This document shows positions 6,397-13,390 of a stretch of 15,676 bases of DNA, in pieces. The stretch lies in the NCBI GenBank assembly GCA_002310115.1, contig DBYI01000099.1, positions 1-15,676 of the forward strand, read 5' to 3'. The notes below the pieces were generated by a model. That model searched no databases, was not told the origin of the DNA, and saw nothing but the letters and a program-made list of their open reading frames with translations. The position numbers and the translations under genes were made by a program. This DNA is from Ruminococcus flavefaciens (GTDB lineage: Bacteria; Bacillota; Clostridia; Oscillospirales; Ruminococcaceae). Position 1 is the first letter of the stretch. Every line of letters starts with the position of its first letter.

Positions 6397-7831
6397 GATA
6401 CTCCTCCACAGTAAATCCGCGGCTCTGCATTTTCTTCACACTGCTCCGCACAGCCGTGTCACCCATGCCTGATGCTTTGAATGGAGAAAAAGGTGCAGTA
6501 TATGGAAATCCGTAATCCTCAGTTGCGCAGATGTTAACCAGTACTCCGCACATGAGTAGGCTGATGCCGAAAAGTCCGAGTGCTCCACCTACAATAATGA
6601 ACACAAATCGCATTACCGTTATCTGCGGATTGAGCTCAGGAATAACCAGTCCGCATAGAACTGCAAGTGCAGTCATTGTCAGCAGTGGAGTGCTTATCAG
6701 TCCTGAATTGACAGCCGCGTCACCTATAATAAGTCCGCTGATAATGCTGACAGCTCCGCCAACAGGTTTTGGCAGACGAACTCCTGCCTCGCGAATTATT
6801 TCATACATAAGCAAAGCAAAAAGAGCTTCAGTGACTATGGACAGAGGAGCTTTTTTCTCTGCGTCTACAAGAAGCATGAACAGTGTGCTGTTGAGAAGCT
6901 CAGGATGGTACATTACAATCGAAACATAGAATGACGGTAGCAAAACCGCCGCAAGAAAAGCAACATATTTCAACCAACGTATAAAGGTAGTGTAACAAGG
7001 CTTGAAAGCATAATCATCAAGGGTATGGAAGCTCTCACAGAACAGCCGCGGAACAATTATGGCATATGGCACTCCATCGACCAAAAGGGCAACTCTCCCC
7101 TCTATAAGCTTAGAGCAAAGTACATCAGGTCGCTCGGTAGTTCCGGTAGAGTTGAATATCTCATAATTGCCGTTTTCAAGGAATGGACGCAGCTGTCCGG
7201 TTGTGAGCACTGCTTCAAGTTTCACATCGTTAAGTGAGTTCCTCACCTTTTCAACAAGTGACTTTGGAACACGGTCTTTCATGTAGCACAAACAAAGGTC
7301 AGTGAAGCTTTTGCTACCCTTTGTGAACAACTCCATAACAAGCTCGGGACTTTTTATGCGTCTACGTATCTGTGACATGTTAACGCGGACCGTTTCCGTA
7401 AATCCCTCATGAGCTCCCATTATATTGCCCTCTCCAGAAGGTTCTTCAATCCCCCTCGCCGCATACCCCTGAACTCCGAAAGCAAGAGCTCTTGTCATCC
7501 CCTCTGCAAGAAGCACTGCAAAGCCCGAGTTCATAAACCTGAAAAGCGTATCATAGTCCCCTATTTCGGGACAATCTGTAGAGAGAATAAGCTCCTCATT
7601 GATATAATGAAATAGCTCTTCAGCGTTCTGCTTTTCTGGAATATCGGTGATAGGTTCAAAGATAAGTTCGGTTATGACAGACGTGGAAACCATACCTTCA
7701 CAGCATAACAGTGCACAGTGTATCCCTCCTGTAACAAAGCGGTTTATGAGGACATCGGAAGATCCTCCCGAAATTCGGCGTATCTCCTTTATGCTACTGT
7801 CAAGAACAGGCAGAAGTTCTTTCTTTTCCAT
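6389..7831 (-). CDS. gerAA: GerA-type spore germination protein, A subunit
   Basis: The protein has 480 residues from the ATG at 7831, chosen because GAGGTGA (7837-7843) lies 5 nt upstream; a longer reading to 7912 would cross the promoter region and the preceding terminator loop. The N-terminal soluble half holds the family block EPSGEGNIMGAHEGFTETVR followed by an RRRIK stretch, close to the GerA consensus GPREGFTE-x-N-x-IRRRI. The C-terminal half has several membrane helices with LPSFYVSIVMYHPELL and IIREAGVRLPKPVGGAVSI, both family signatures. GerAA proteins form part of the nutrient receptor in the spore inner membrane. gerAB follows with overlap. A full C subunit does not follow; a reduced Ger(x)C-like lipoprotein lies 1.8 kb beyond. 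SpoVAF is a related alternative. Confidence 0.88.
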   Translation of the reverse strand: MEKKELLPVLDSSIKEIRRISGGSSDVLINRFVTGGIHCALLCCEGMVSTSVITELIFEPITDIPEKQNAEELFHYINEELILSTDCPEIGDYDTLFRFMNSGFAVLLAEGMTRALAFGVQGYAARGIEEPSGEGNIMGAHEGFTETVRVNMSQIRRRIKSPELVMELFTKGSKSFTDLCLCYMKDRVPKSLVEKVRNSLNDVKLEAVLTTGQLRPFLENGNYEIFNSTGTTERPDVLCSKLIEGRVALLVDGVPYAIIVPRLFCESFHTLDDYAFKPCYTTFIRWLKYVAFLAAVLLPSFYVSIVMYHPELLNSTLFMLLVDAEKKAPLSIVTEALFALLMYEIIREAGVRLPKPVGGAVSIISGLIIGDAAVNSGLISTPLLTMTALAVLCGLVIPELNPQITVMRFVFIIVGGALGLFGISLLMCGVLVNICATEDYGFPYTAPFSPFKASGMGDTAVRSSVKKMQSRGFTVEEYHE

Positions 7832-7848
7832 ACATCTCACCTCAGCGT

Positions 7849-7883
7849 TAGTATACGCGAAAAATGTACAATTATACCTGTAC
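7849..7883 (-). promoter_or_regulatory. candidate promoter and small inverted repeat ahead of gerAA
   Basis: Two overlapping readings exist on the - strand. TATAAT (7871-7876) is a clean -10 with no -35. Alternatively GTATA (7873-7877), 17 bp, TATACTA (7849-7855) nearly matches the sigma-G consensus (GHATR, about 18, CATWHTA), but its start point would fall in the ribosome site. The -10 at 7871-7876 is flanked by GTACA and TGTAC inverted arms (7866-7870, 7879-7883). Confidence 0.35.
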
Positions 7884-7903
7884 GTGAGGTTATTATTCCC
7901 CTC

Positions 7904-7952
7904 AAAAAACAAACCGCCTGCACTGTGGATTGATATCCAACAATGCAGGCGG
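7904..7952 (-). terminator. terminator of the lipoprotein gene upstream of gerAA
   Basis: CCGCCTGCA (7914-7922) pairs with TGCAGGCGG (7944-7952). An inner stem TGGAT (7926-7930) with ATCCA (7935-7939) continues the hairpin. On the - strand it is followed by TTTGTTTTTT (7913-7904). It insulates gerAA from the upstream genes. Confidence 0.85.
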
Positions 7953-7972
7953 ATTGATAGTTCCGAAAATCT

Positions 7973-8440
7973 TTATTCTATTGAAAAATCAGTATAGATA
8001 ATCATATTATCAAAATCGCCTGTTCCTCTGAAATTCGTAAACTTCTTGCCAATACGATAATCACCCGAGCGTAACTTACCGTAAAGCCATTCCCAGTTCA
8101 CGTCCCATTTGCTGGTATTTTCTTTAGGTATTTCCCATGCCTCCATAGTCCAGCCGAACTCGTCTTCCTTAACGATATAATCGACGTCTTTCCATTTAGA
8201 TTTATTCTTCTTTTGGACAACAAAGAAACTGCCTGTCTCCAGCTGAGCAACGTTTTCTCCTCCTGATTGAGAGCAAACAAGCGTTAAGCCACTTGATGTT
8301 ACATTTTCAGCTTTTAATGTAATTCCCCAGTCGTACTGAACAGAGTTGTCAGCGGTATCGGCAGCCTCGTTATCACTGCTGCAGCCTGATAACTTAAACA
8401 AACATAACGATGCTAAAACTAATGCTGTGATTTTTTTCAT
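7973..8440 (-). CDS. lipoprotein with a Big_14-like Ig domain
   Basis: The protein has 155 residues. A signal peptide MKKITALVLASLCLFKLSGC ends in lipobox LSGC with Cys20, followed by an Asp/Ser linker. From about residue 35 on, a single beta-rich domain contains W38-G-I-T-L, GLTLVCSQ, ETGSFFVVQKK, a Trp-rich middle (FGWTMEAW, WDVNWEWLYGKLRSGDYRIGK) and a final IYTDFSIE. The order of tG-x-h-h-h-x-K, W-x-h-Y-G-x-L-x-x-G-x-Y-R-x-x-K and a final hydrophobic strand matches the bacterial Ig-like Big_14 family as I remember it. It should be displayed on the outer face of the membrane; function is unknown. AAGGAG (8450-8455) lies 9 nt before the ATG. It has a strong terminator but no clear promoter, and may be transcribed from the nadC side. 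Confidence 0.8.
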   Translation of the reverse strand: MKKITALVLASLCLFKLSGCSSDNEAADTADNSVQYDWGITLKAENVTSSGLTLVCSQSGGENVAQLETGSFFVVQKKNKSKWKDVDYIVKEDEFGWTMEAWEIPKENTSKWDVNWEWLYGKLRSGDYRIGKKFTNFRGTGDFDNMIIYTDFSIE

Positions 8441-8521
8441 ATTGAAATACTCCTTTTCATGGTAGAAAACGGATGCTCAGAAAGTACTCTTAAGTGGAAC
8501 GACTGCGGCGTTTCACATTGT

Positions 8522-9361
8522 TTACTTCTTTATCTTCATCGAGATATCGAAACACTTGACTGAATGTGTAAGAGCTCCAAGTGATATGATATCCACGCCT
8601 GTTTCGGCAACATAGCGGATATTCTCGGCGGTGACATTTCCAGAAGCCTCCAGCATTGCTCTACCGTCTGCTATATCCACTGCCTGCTTCATCTCATCGC
8701 AGCTCATATTGTCAAGCATAATTATCTCGACTTTACTCTCAAGAGCCTCACGCAGCTCATCAAGGGTACGGACTTCAACCTCTATTTTTACGGTGTGTCC
8801 TATTTTCTCGCGAAGTGCCGAAACTGCTGCGGTTATTCCTCCGTATGCATCAATATGATTATCCTTAAGCATAGCAGCATCCGAGAGGTTGAAGCGGTGA
8901 TTTTTTCCGCCGCCTACAGTTACAGCATACTTCTGTATAGCACGAAGTCCCGGAAGAGTTTTTCTCGTATCCGTAACGGCTGCCTTTGTGCCCTTTATAA
9001 GCTCAACGCACTTGTTTGTGGCTGTTGCTATTCCCGACATATGCTGCAAAAGGTTTAGAGCTGTTCTTTCTCCCTTAAGAAGAGTAAGAGTGCTTCCCTC
9101 CAGCTCTGCAATGATATCGCCCTTTTTAACTTTAGTTCCGTCACCGAGAAGTATCCTGAATTCAACGTCGCCGCCTGCAAGGTCGAATACTCTCTTTGCC
9201 ACCTCGACACCGCAGACAACTCCCGCATCCTTTGCAACGTAATAAGCTGAACTCCTGTGCTCAGGAGGAATAAGGTTATCCGCCGCAGCATCGATATAGT
9301 TTATGTCCTCCATGAGGGCTGTGGTGATAATATTGTCAACATAGCATTGTAAAAGCTTCAT
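8522..9361 (-). CDS. nadC: nicotinate-nucleotide pyrophosphorylase (quinolinate PRTase)
   Basis: The 279-residue cytosolic enzyme converts quinolinate plus PRPP to nicotinate mononucleotide, CO2 and PPi in de novo NAD synthesis. The active-site blocks are all present: TRKTLPGLR (132-140), GGGKNHRFNLSD (150-161), LKDNH (165-169), EVEV (194-197), LDNM (216-219), EASGN (238-242) and SLGALTHS (260-267). The start is taken at the ATG 9361, with AAAGGA-type pairing 7-9 nt upstream; a TTG at 9385 would overlap the preceding gene and lacks a ribosome site. It begins 13 nt after the nucleotidyltransferase gene, so the two form an operon. nadB is 2.3 kb upstream on the same strand, separated by two unrelated genes and a terminator. 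nadA is not in the window. Confidence 0.96.
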   Translation of the reverse strand: MKLLQCYVDNIITTALMEDINYIDAAADNLIPPEHRSSAYYVAKDAGVVCGVEVAKRVFDLAGGDVEFRILLGDGTKVKKGDIIAELEGSTLTLLKGERTALNLLQHMSGIATATNKCVELIKGTKAAVTDTRKTLPGLRAIQKYAVTVGGGKNHRFNLSDAAMLKDNHIDAYGGITAAVSALREKIGHTVKIEVEVRTLDELREALESKVEIIMLDNMSCDEMKQAVDIADGRAMLEASGNVTAENIRYVAETGVDIISLGALTHSVKCFDISMKIKK

Positions 9362-9374
9362 AATAATTTTCCTT

Positions 9375-10145
9375 TCATTTTCCAAGAAGCCTCAGGAATA
9401 TATCATCGAGCCTCTGCCATTCCACAGGCTTTTCTCTATCCATTCCGTCAGCCTTGTGCTTAAGTTCTTCAAGCTGTGCGTCTATATATTCGTTAAGCTC
9501 ATCTATACGATTTCCCTCGCCTATCTCGGAAGTATTCTTTTTTACCTCAAGCAGATTTTCAACAATGGGGCACAGTTCGTTTTCAAGCTCGGCTTCCATA
9601 AGCTCAGAAAATAGCATCGGCGGAGGAGTTCCTCTGTCGATTATCCATTTGCAGGCAAGTATCGGACGTAAAACATAAAAATACTTTTTCAGTTTGACAT
9701 TATTACCTTTCAGATATTCCATGTAATTCGTTCGCGCCATATTTAAATAATGATATACTCCTGCCTTTGACATAAAACAGTCGTTTAGCACAGTACGCAC
9801 AGTTTCCCACTCTGGAGTAGTCTTGTAAACAATGGGTGAACTGTTCCATTCAAAGAGAGTGGGATTAAACTTATGCAGAAGCTCAAGGGCTTTCTTTATA
9901 TCCCAGCCGTTTATATCGTAAACGTCATTGAGTTCCCATTCTATTACATCGCGTGTCTTTTCCAGCTTAAGGTAGTATTCAGTCGGGCGAACATAAATGA
10001 ATCTGGCATCAAAATCGCTGTCGGGAGAAGCAAATCCCCATGACCTGCTGCCCGATTCTATACAGTGTATTATTCTGACGTTTTCCTTCTGCTCTATCTC
10101 ACAAAGCTTGTTTTTAATCTCGATTATTATTTCTTTCTCATTCAT
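9375..10145 (-). CDS. RlaP-like (YcgL/PF10127) nucleotidyltransferase
   Basis: The protein has 256 residues. The N-terminus has the polymerase-beta-type core: ESGSRSWGFASPDSDFDARF with GSRSWG at 32-37 and the metal-binding pair Asp44 and Asp46. FEWNSSPIVY and the helical C-terminal half (LNMARTNYMEYL, KKYFYVLRPILACKWI) match the PF10127 family, whose members include RlaP, a nucleotidyltransferase associated with RNA ligase in RNA repair. No RNA ligase gene is present here. The substrate is unknown; a nucleotide is probably transferred to RNA or another acceptor. AGGTGA (10152-10157) lies 6 nt before the ATG. It is the first gene of a pair with nadC, 13 nt downstream. Confidence 0.88.
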   Translation of the reverse strand: MNEKEIIIEIKNKLCEIEQKENVRIIHCIESGSRSWGFASPDSDFDARFIYVRPTEYYLKLEKTRDVIEWELNDVYDINGWDIKKALELLHKFNPTLFEWNSSPIVYKTTPEWETVRTVLNDCFMSKAGVYHYLNMARTNYMEYLKGNNVKLKKYFYVLRPILACKWIIDRGTPPPMLFSELMEAELENELCPIVENLLEVKKNTSEIGEGNRIDELNEYIDAQLEELKHKADGMDREKPVEWQRLDDIFLRLLGK

Positions 10146-10186
10146 ATATATTCACCTGTCGAATTACGCCGTAAGATCATTCTTTA

Positions 10187-10248
10187 TCTATTGCAATGTT
10201 TACCGAATACGAACCATTAGCTTGCAGACGATCATTGTTTGCAATAGA
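10187..10248. repeat. 10-bp inverted repeat between vanY and the nucleotidyltransferase gene
   Basis: TCTATTGCAA (10187-10196) and TTGCAATAGA (10239-10248) are perfect inverted copies 42 bp apart. They fall in the 5' region of the nucleotidyltransferase-nadC transcript and could be a long hairpin or two regulator half-sites. The rest of 10146-10267 shows no convincing promoter. Confidence 0.5.
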
Positions 10249-10263
10249 ACAGGCAGACAGCTC

Positions 10264-10292
10264 AAAACATAATTTTGCTCCGCAAAATTATG
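10264..10292 (-). terminator. terminator of nadB-vanY, overlapping the vanY stop codon
   Basis: An 11-bp perfect stem (10268-10278 with 10282-10292) and 3-nt loop are followed on the - strand by TTTT. The vanY stop codon (10288-10290) lies inside the 5' arm, so the terminator begins before translation ends. The stem is AT-rich, and terminating ribosomes could interfere with its folding. Confidence 0.75.
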
Positions 10293-11622
10293 TTATATAT
10301 TTAGAGTCTATACACAGGAACTCCTCCAAGGTAAGTCCCGAATCCGCGACCTCCTTTGCAAGCTCCCTACCTAGATAGCGAACGTGCCACGACTCATACT
10401 GATAACCTGTTATATCCTCCTTGCCGAGTGGATAACGTATAATAAAACCGTATTTCACACAGTTTGCAGCAAGCCATTTGGCTTCCTTTGTATTATTAAA
10501 GCTACTTCCTGCATTGTTTATATCCATAGCAAGACCCGTCTGATGCTCCGAATGACCTGCCCTTGCGGAGTAAGTATCCGCAGCCGCCTTACCGTCACGG
10601 TTCACGTAACTGCTGTAGAGTTGTCCCTGATAAGTATACGATCTGAAGCCTGAAACTATACTGAGGTATATACCCTCCTTTGCAGCGTCAGCCTTCATTG
10701 TATCAAAAGCGGACTGTGGCTCCGGAAGGATCTTTCCAGGGTTGTAATCCACAGGCAGAGCGTAGGTCTTGTTTGCTATGAGTATGCCGTTCACATAGGT
10801 TATGCCGTCACGCACCTCTATCTCCTGACGAGTAAATTTTTCAGATGTACCATCGCTCCAAGTCACAGTAAAGTGCATGGAATCATTGACATTTTTCTTA
10901 CCTGCTATTGAGTTCTCTGTACTACCGATGTGAAACGTGATATTCTCTCCGTCGGGAGCATATTCAAAGCGGCTTACATTTCCGCTTTTGTCTGTGAGTT
11001 TTCCACTAAGACCACTTATCTCAAAGGTGCGTCCCTGAGAAGTCACCCACCTGCCTGTAAGGAGATCTGAAATCTCCGTTTTGCTGTCACAGAAGTACCT
11101 GAAAGTCTCAGTACATCCATTACACCATCTTAGTACGAAGCTAAGTTCACTGTCCCATGTCACAAACGCAGACATTTCAGTTTTTCCAGATCTGAAGACC
11201 ATAAGGTCTCCCTCATTTTCAACTGTGAAAAACTGCGATCTTCCTTTGTTAGGATCGACAATGCTGACTGTTCCGCTGCCAAAGCTGAAGTAACGCTTCG
11301 ATCCGCCGCAGTCGCCTATCCACGAACCTATAGGAAGCTTGTTTCTGCTTTCAAGTATTATGTCCTGCAAATCCGAAAGGTCTGCGGAATCCACAGTGCC
11401 GTCGCCGTTTATATCCGCGGCTATGGTCTGTGTTTCATTCAACCCATATCTGCCGAGCAGAAAACTTCTGAAAACTACCATATCGCTAACGGAGACCCTG
11501 TCATCACGATTTATGTCACCTTTTAGCATTAATGGCGCGGAATAAGAGGGATATGCAGTCGAAAAAGCTGCAATACTACTCAGAACTACAATAAGAACAG
11601 CTGTTTTTTTTATAGTAGTCAT
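10288..11622 (-). CDS. secreted D,D-carboxypeptidase (VanY type) with N-terminal dockerin
   Basis: The protein has 444 residues with AGGAGGG 7 nt before the ATG. The order is: signal peptide 1-29; type I dockerin about 34-92 with two calcium loops, DINRDDRVSVSD (36-47) and DINGDGTVDSAD (70-81); two similar beta-rich units at about 97-178 and 188-266, each opening with GxW and closing with a [LT]xW-[CS]-[ND]-G-[CT]-[TS]-E-x-F strand; then the VanY domain about 285-430. Catalytic residues are intact: SEHQTGLAMD (358-367; His360 and Asp367 zinc ligands) and EsWH (Glu410 base, His413 ligand). It should trim D-Ala-D-Ala stem peptides outside the cell. The dockerin implies docking to a cohesin scaffold, unusual for a wall enzyme. 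It lies 41 nt after nadB and likely shares its transcript. Confidence 0.92.
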   Translation of the reverse strand: MTTIKKTAVLIVVLSSIAAFSTAYPSYSAPLMLKGDINRDDRVSVSDMVVFRSFLLGRYGLNETQTIAADINGDGTVDSADLSDLQDIILESRNKLPIGSWIGDCGGSKRYFSFGSGTVSIVDPNKGRSQFFTVENEGDLMVFRSGKTEMSAFVTWDSELSFVLRWCNGCTETFRYFCDSKTEISDLLTGRWVTSQGRTFEISGLSGKLTDKSGNVSRFEYAPDGENITFHIGSTENSIAGKKNVNDSMHFTVTWSDGTSEKFTRQEIEVRDGITYVNGILIANKTYALPVDYNPGKILPEPQSAFDTMKADAAKEGIYLSIVSGFRSYTYQGQLYSSYVNRDGKAAADTYSARAGHSEHQTGLAMDINNAGSSFNNTKEAKWLAANCVKYGFIIRYPLGKEDITGYQYESWHVRYLGRELAKEVADSGLTLEEFLCIDSKYIT

Positions 11623-11663
11623 ACATATTCCCTCCTGTCATATCAGTCAATGATCAAGTTGTT

Positions 11664-13121
11664 TTACTGCATTACTTCACCGAGAATTATATATGCAACC
11701 GTAACGATAGACTTAGCAAGAACGAAATCTGCATCAACAAGATAACCGCCATTTATCAGATCATCGCGTATCTCCTTTACACGCTTAAAGCCATCAGCTG
11801 CTGCTTTCTTGTCAGGGATAACGAAATAGCAGTTCTGCAATATCTTTCTCGTTTCCGTACGGACGCCCTTTGGTATCTTGGGGCTTCCAAGATGTGCGTC
11901 AAACTGTGCCTCCTCGAAATCCTTTGGAGCGTCAGAAAGCTTCGAAGCTATATTATTTGCCGCATGGCGTGAGAACACAAGAGCTTCAAGGAGCGAATTG
12001 CTAGCAAGGCGGTTGCTGCCATGAACTCCCGTATGCGAACATTCTCCGCACGCATAGAGATTCGGAAGGTTTGTTTCGGAGTTATTATCAACATCTATAC
12101 CACCCATGAGATAGTGCTGGCATGGGAATATCGGCACAGGCTCCTTTGTGAGATCATATCCCTGCTCGAGAAGATTCTTGTATATCATAGGAAAGCGTTT
12201 TTTTAGGAACTCACTGTCCTTATAGCTTATATCAAGATAGAAGTCTGTTGAATTCTGCTTTCTGGACTCTAGAACGATAGCATGTGATACAACATCTCTC
12301 GGAGCAAGCTCAAGGCGCTCATCATAGTTATGCATGAATCGCTCCTTCTTACAGTTCAGAAGATAAGCTCCCTCACCGCGTACAGCCTCGGAGATAAGGA
12401 AACACTCGCGTGTAGCACGATTGTTAAAGGCTGTTGGATGGAACTGTACATAGCTGAGATTCTTTATCTTTGCACCCATTTCATAGGCAAAAGTTATACC
12501 ATCACCAGTTGCAATAGCGGAGTTTGTCGTAAACTGATAAACTCTTCCAATACCGCCTGTTGCCAATATCATGAAGTGACAGTTGCAGGTTTCATAACTG
12601 TCATCAGGAAGCTTGAGAAATGCGGAATATCCTGTATTTGTCTGTTTAACACCACACATGATAGTATTTTCCATGATAGTAACGTTACTGAGCTTCTGAA
12701 CGTTTTCAAGAAGAGTAGAAGTAATCTCCTTGCCCGTAGCATCTGCGTGATGGAAGATACGGTGATGGCTGTGGCCTCCCTCAAGGGTGCGGTGATATGT
12801 TCCATCAGGGTTCTTATCAAATTCAACACCCAGCTTAATGATATTCTCTATATCCTGTGCAGCCTCGCTTACGAGGGTATGAACAGCTTCAACGTTATTC
12901 TTGAAACTTCCTGCTATGAGAGTATCATTCTGATGATACTGAATATTGTCCGTGGGTGAATTGTAAACTCCTGCGATACCGCCTTGTGCGAGGGACGAGT
13001 TGCAAAGTGGCAAATCACGCTTGCATAAAATGAGTATATTTAGCTCTTTAGGAAGATTGATAGCTGCATAAAGTCCTGCTGCTCCGCAGCCTGCTATAAT
13101 AACATCATAATTTTTCGACAT
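11664..13121 (-). CDS. nadB: L-aspartate oxidase
   Basis: This 485-residue flavoprotein oxidises L-aspartate to iminoaspartate, the first step of de novo NAD synthesis. The FAD-binding Rossmann motif GCGAAG is at 11-16, with SSLAQGGIAG, HHADATGKEIT, ATGGIGRVYQFTTN, SEAVRGEGAYLLN, HYLMGGIDVD and GVHGSNRLASNSLLEALVF following in the order of the succinate dehydrogenase/fumarate reductase flavoprotein family. The short helical C-terminal domain and absence of other subunits favour NadB over fumarate reductase. The start at 13121 gives a normal N-terminus; a start at 13157 would fall almost on the transcription start. Its ribosome site lies within a 17-bp palindrome. Its product needs NadA, which is not here; nadC is 2.3 kb downstream on the same strand. 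Confidence 0.95.
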   Translation of the reverse strand: MSKNYDVIIAGCGAAGLYAAINLPKELNILILCKRDLPLCNSSLAQGGIAGVYNSPTDNIQYHQNDTLIAGSFKNNVEAVHTLVSEAAQDIENIIKLGVEFDKNPDGTYHRTLEGGHSHHRIFHHADATGKEITSTLLENVQKLSNVTIMENTIMCGVKQTNTGYSAFLKLPDDSYETCNCHFMILATGGIGRVYQFTTNSAIATGDGITFAYEMGAKIKNLSYVQFHPTAFNNRATRECFLISEAVRGEGAYLLNCKKERFMHNYDERLELAPRDVVSHAIVLESRKQNSTDFYLDISYKDSEFLKKRFPMIYKNLLEQGYDLTKEPVPIFPCQHYLMGGIDVDNNSETNLPNLYACGECSHTGVHGSNRLASNSLLEALVFSRHAANNIASKLSDAPKDFEEAQFDAHLGSPKIPKGVRTETRKILQNCYFVIPDKKAAADGFKRVKEIRDDLINGGYLVDADFVLAKSIVTVAYIILGEVMQ

Positions 13122-13123
13122 GA

Positions 13124-13140
13124 TAAAGGACCGTCCTTTA
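13124..13140. promoter_or_regulatory. 17-bp perfect palindrome over the nadB ribosome site
   Basis: TAAAGGACCGTCCTTTA has perfect 8-bp arms around one base. It ends 2 bp before the nadB start codon and contains the only Shine-Dalgarno-like AAAGGA. It could be an operator for an NAD repressor, or an RNA hairpin (7-bp stem, 3-nt loop) hiding the ribosome site. Confidence 0.6.
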
Positions 13141-13161
13141 CATAAAAATCTATACATAGTT

Positions 13162-13190
13162 ATTATAGCACACTTATATCGGATTGTAAA
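13162..13190 (-). promoter_or_regulatory. sigma-A promoter of nadB with extended -10
   Basis: On the - strand, TTTACA (13185-13190), a 17-bp spacer and TATAAT (13162-13167) are seen, with TGC just ahead of the -10. Transcription should start near 13155, giving a leader of about 34 nt that includes the palindrome. Confidence 0.85.
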
Positions 13191-13194
13191 TGAT

Positions 13195-13250
13195 TTTTTA
13201 GCTTGTCGTCAGAGAAGAAACATTTTTAGCTTGTTGTCAGAGAAGAAACA
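13195..13250. repeat. tandem direct repeat, two 28-bp units
   Basis: Units 13195-13222 and 13223-13250 abut exactly and differ at one base (C at 13207, T at 13235). They lie just upstream of the nadB -35. The rest of the gap to the corA terminator (13251-13354) has only an imperfect hairpin, TAATTGCTG (13271-13279) against CAGCACAATTA (13294-13304). Confidence 0.85.
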
Positions 13251-13354
13251 ACCGACAGGTAAGATCTGAGTAATTGCTGTGTATATTAACGATCAGCACA
13301 ATTACATTGTCACTAACCGAACACTCAAAATCTTCTAATACAAATCGCGTACAG

Positions 13355-13382
13355 AAAAAGGTGGCCGCCAAAGGCAACCACC
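13355..13382 (-). terminator. Rho-independent terminator of corA
   Basis: GGTGGCCGCC (13360-13369) pairs with GGCAACCACC (13373-13382), two of the ten pairs being G-U on the - strand RNA, around a 3-nt loop. TTTTT follows on the - strand (13359-13355). Confidence 0.88.
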
Positions 13383-13390
13383 CTAAAGAA

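Noticed and set aside
6531..6929. 132-codon + strand reading frame opposite gerAA
   Set aside because: It is a frame shadow of gerAA coding sequence with no ribosome site or recognisable domain.
8441..8521. Terminator after nadC
   Set aside because: No stem followed by a T tract could be found in this 81-nt gap, so read-through into the lipoprotein gene is possible.
12330..12959. 209-codon + strand reading frame opposite nadB
   Set aside because: It is wholly antisense to nadB with no start signals; the NadB motifs on the other strand are unambiguous.
11664..13121. Fumarate reductase flavoprotein instead of NadB
   Set aside because: It has no iron-sulfur or membrane subunits next to it, a short C-terminal domain, and NadB-type motifs; nadC lies downstream.
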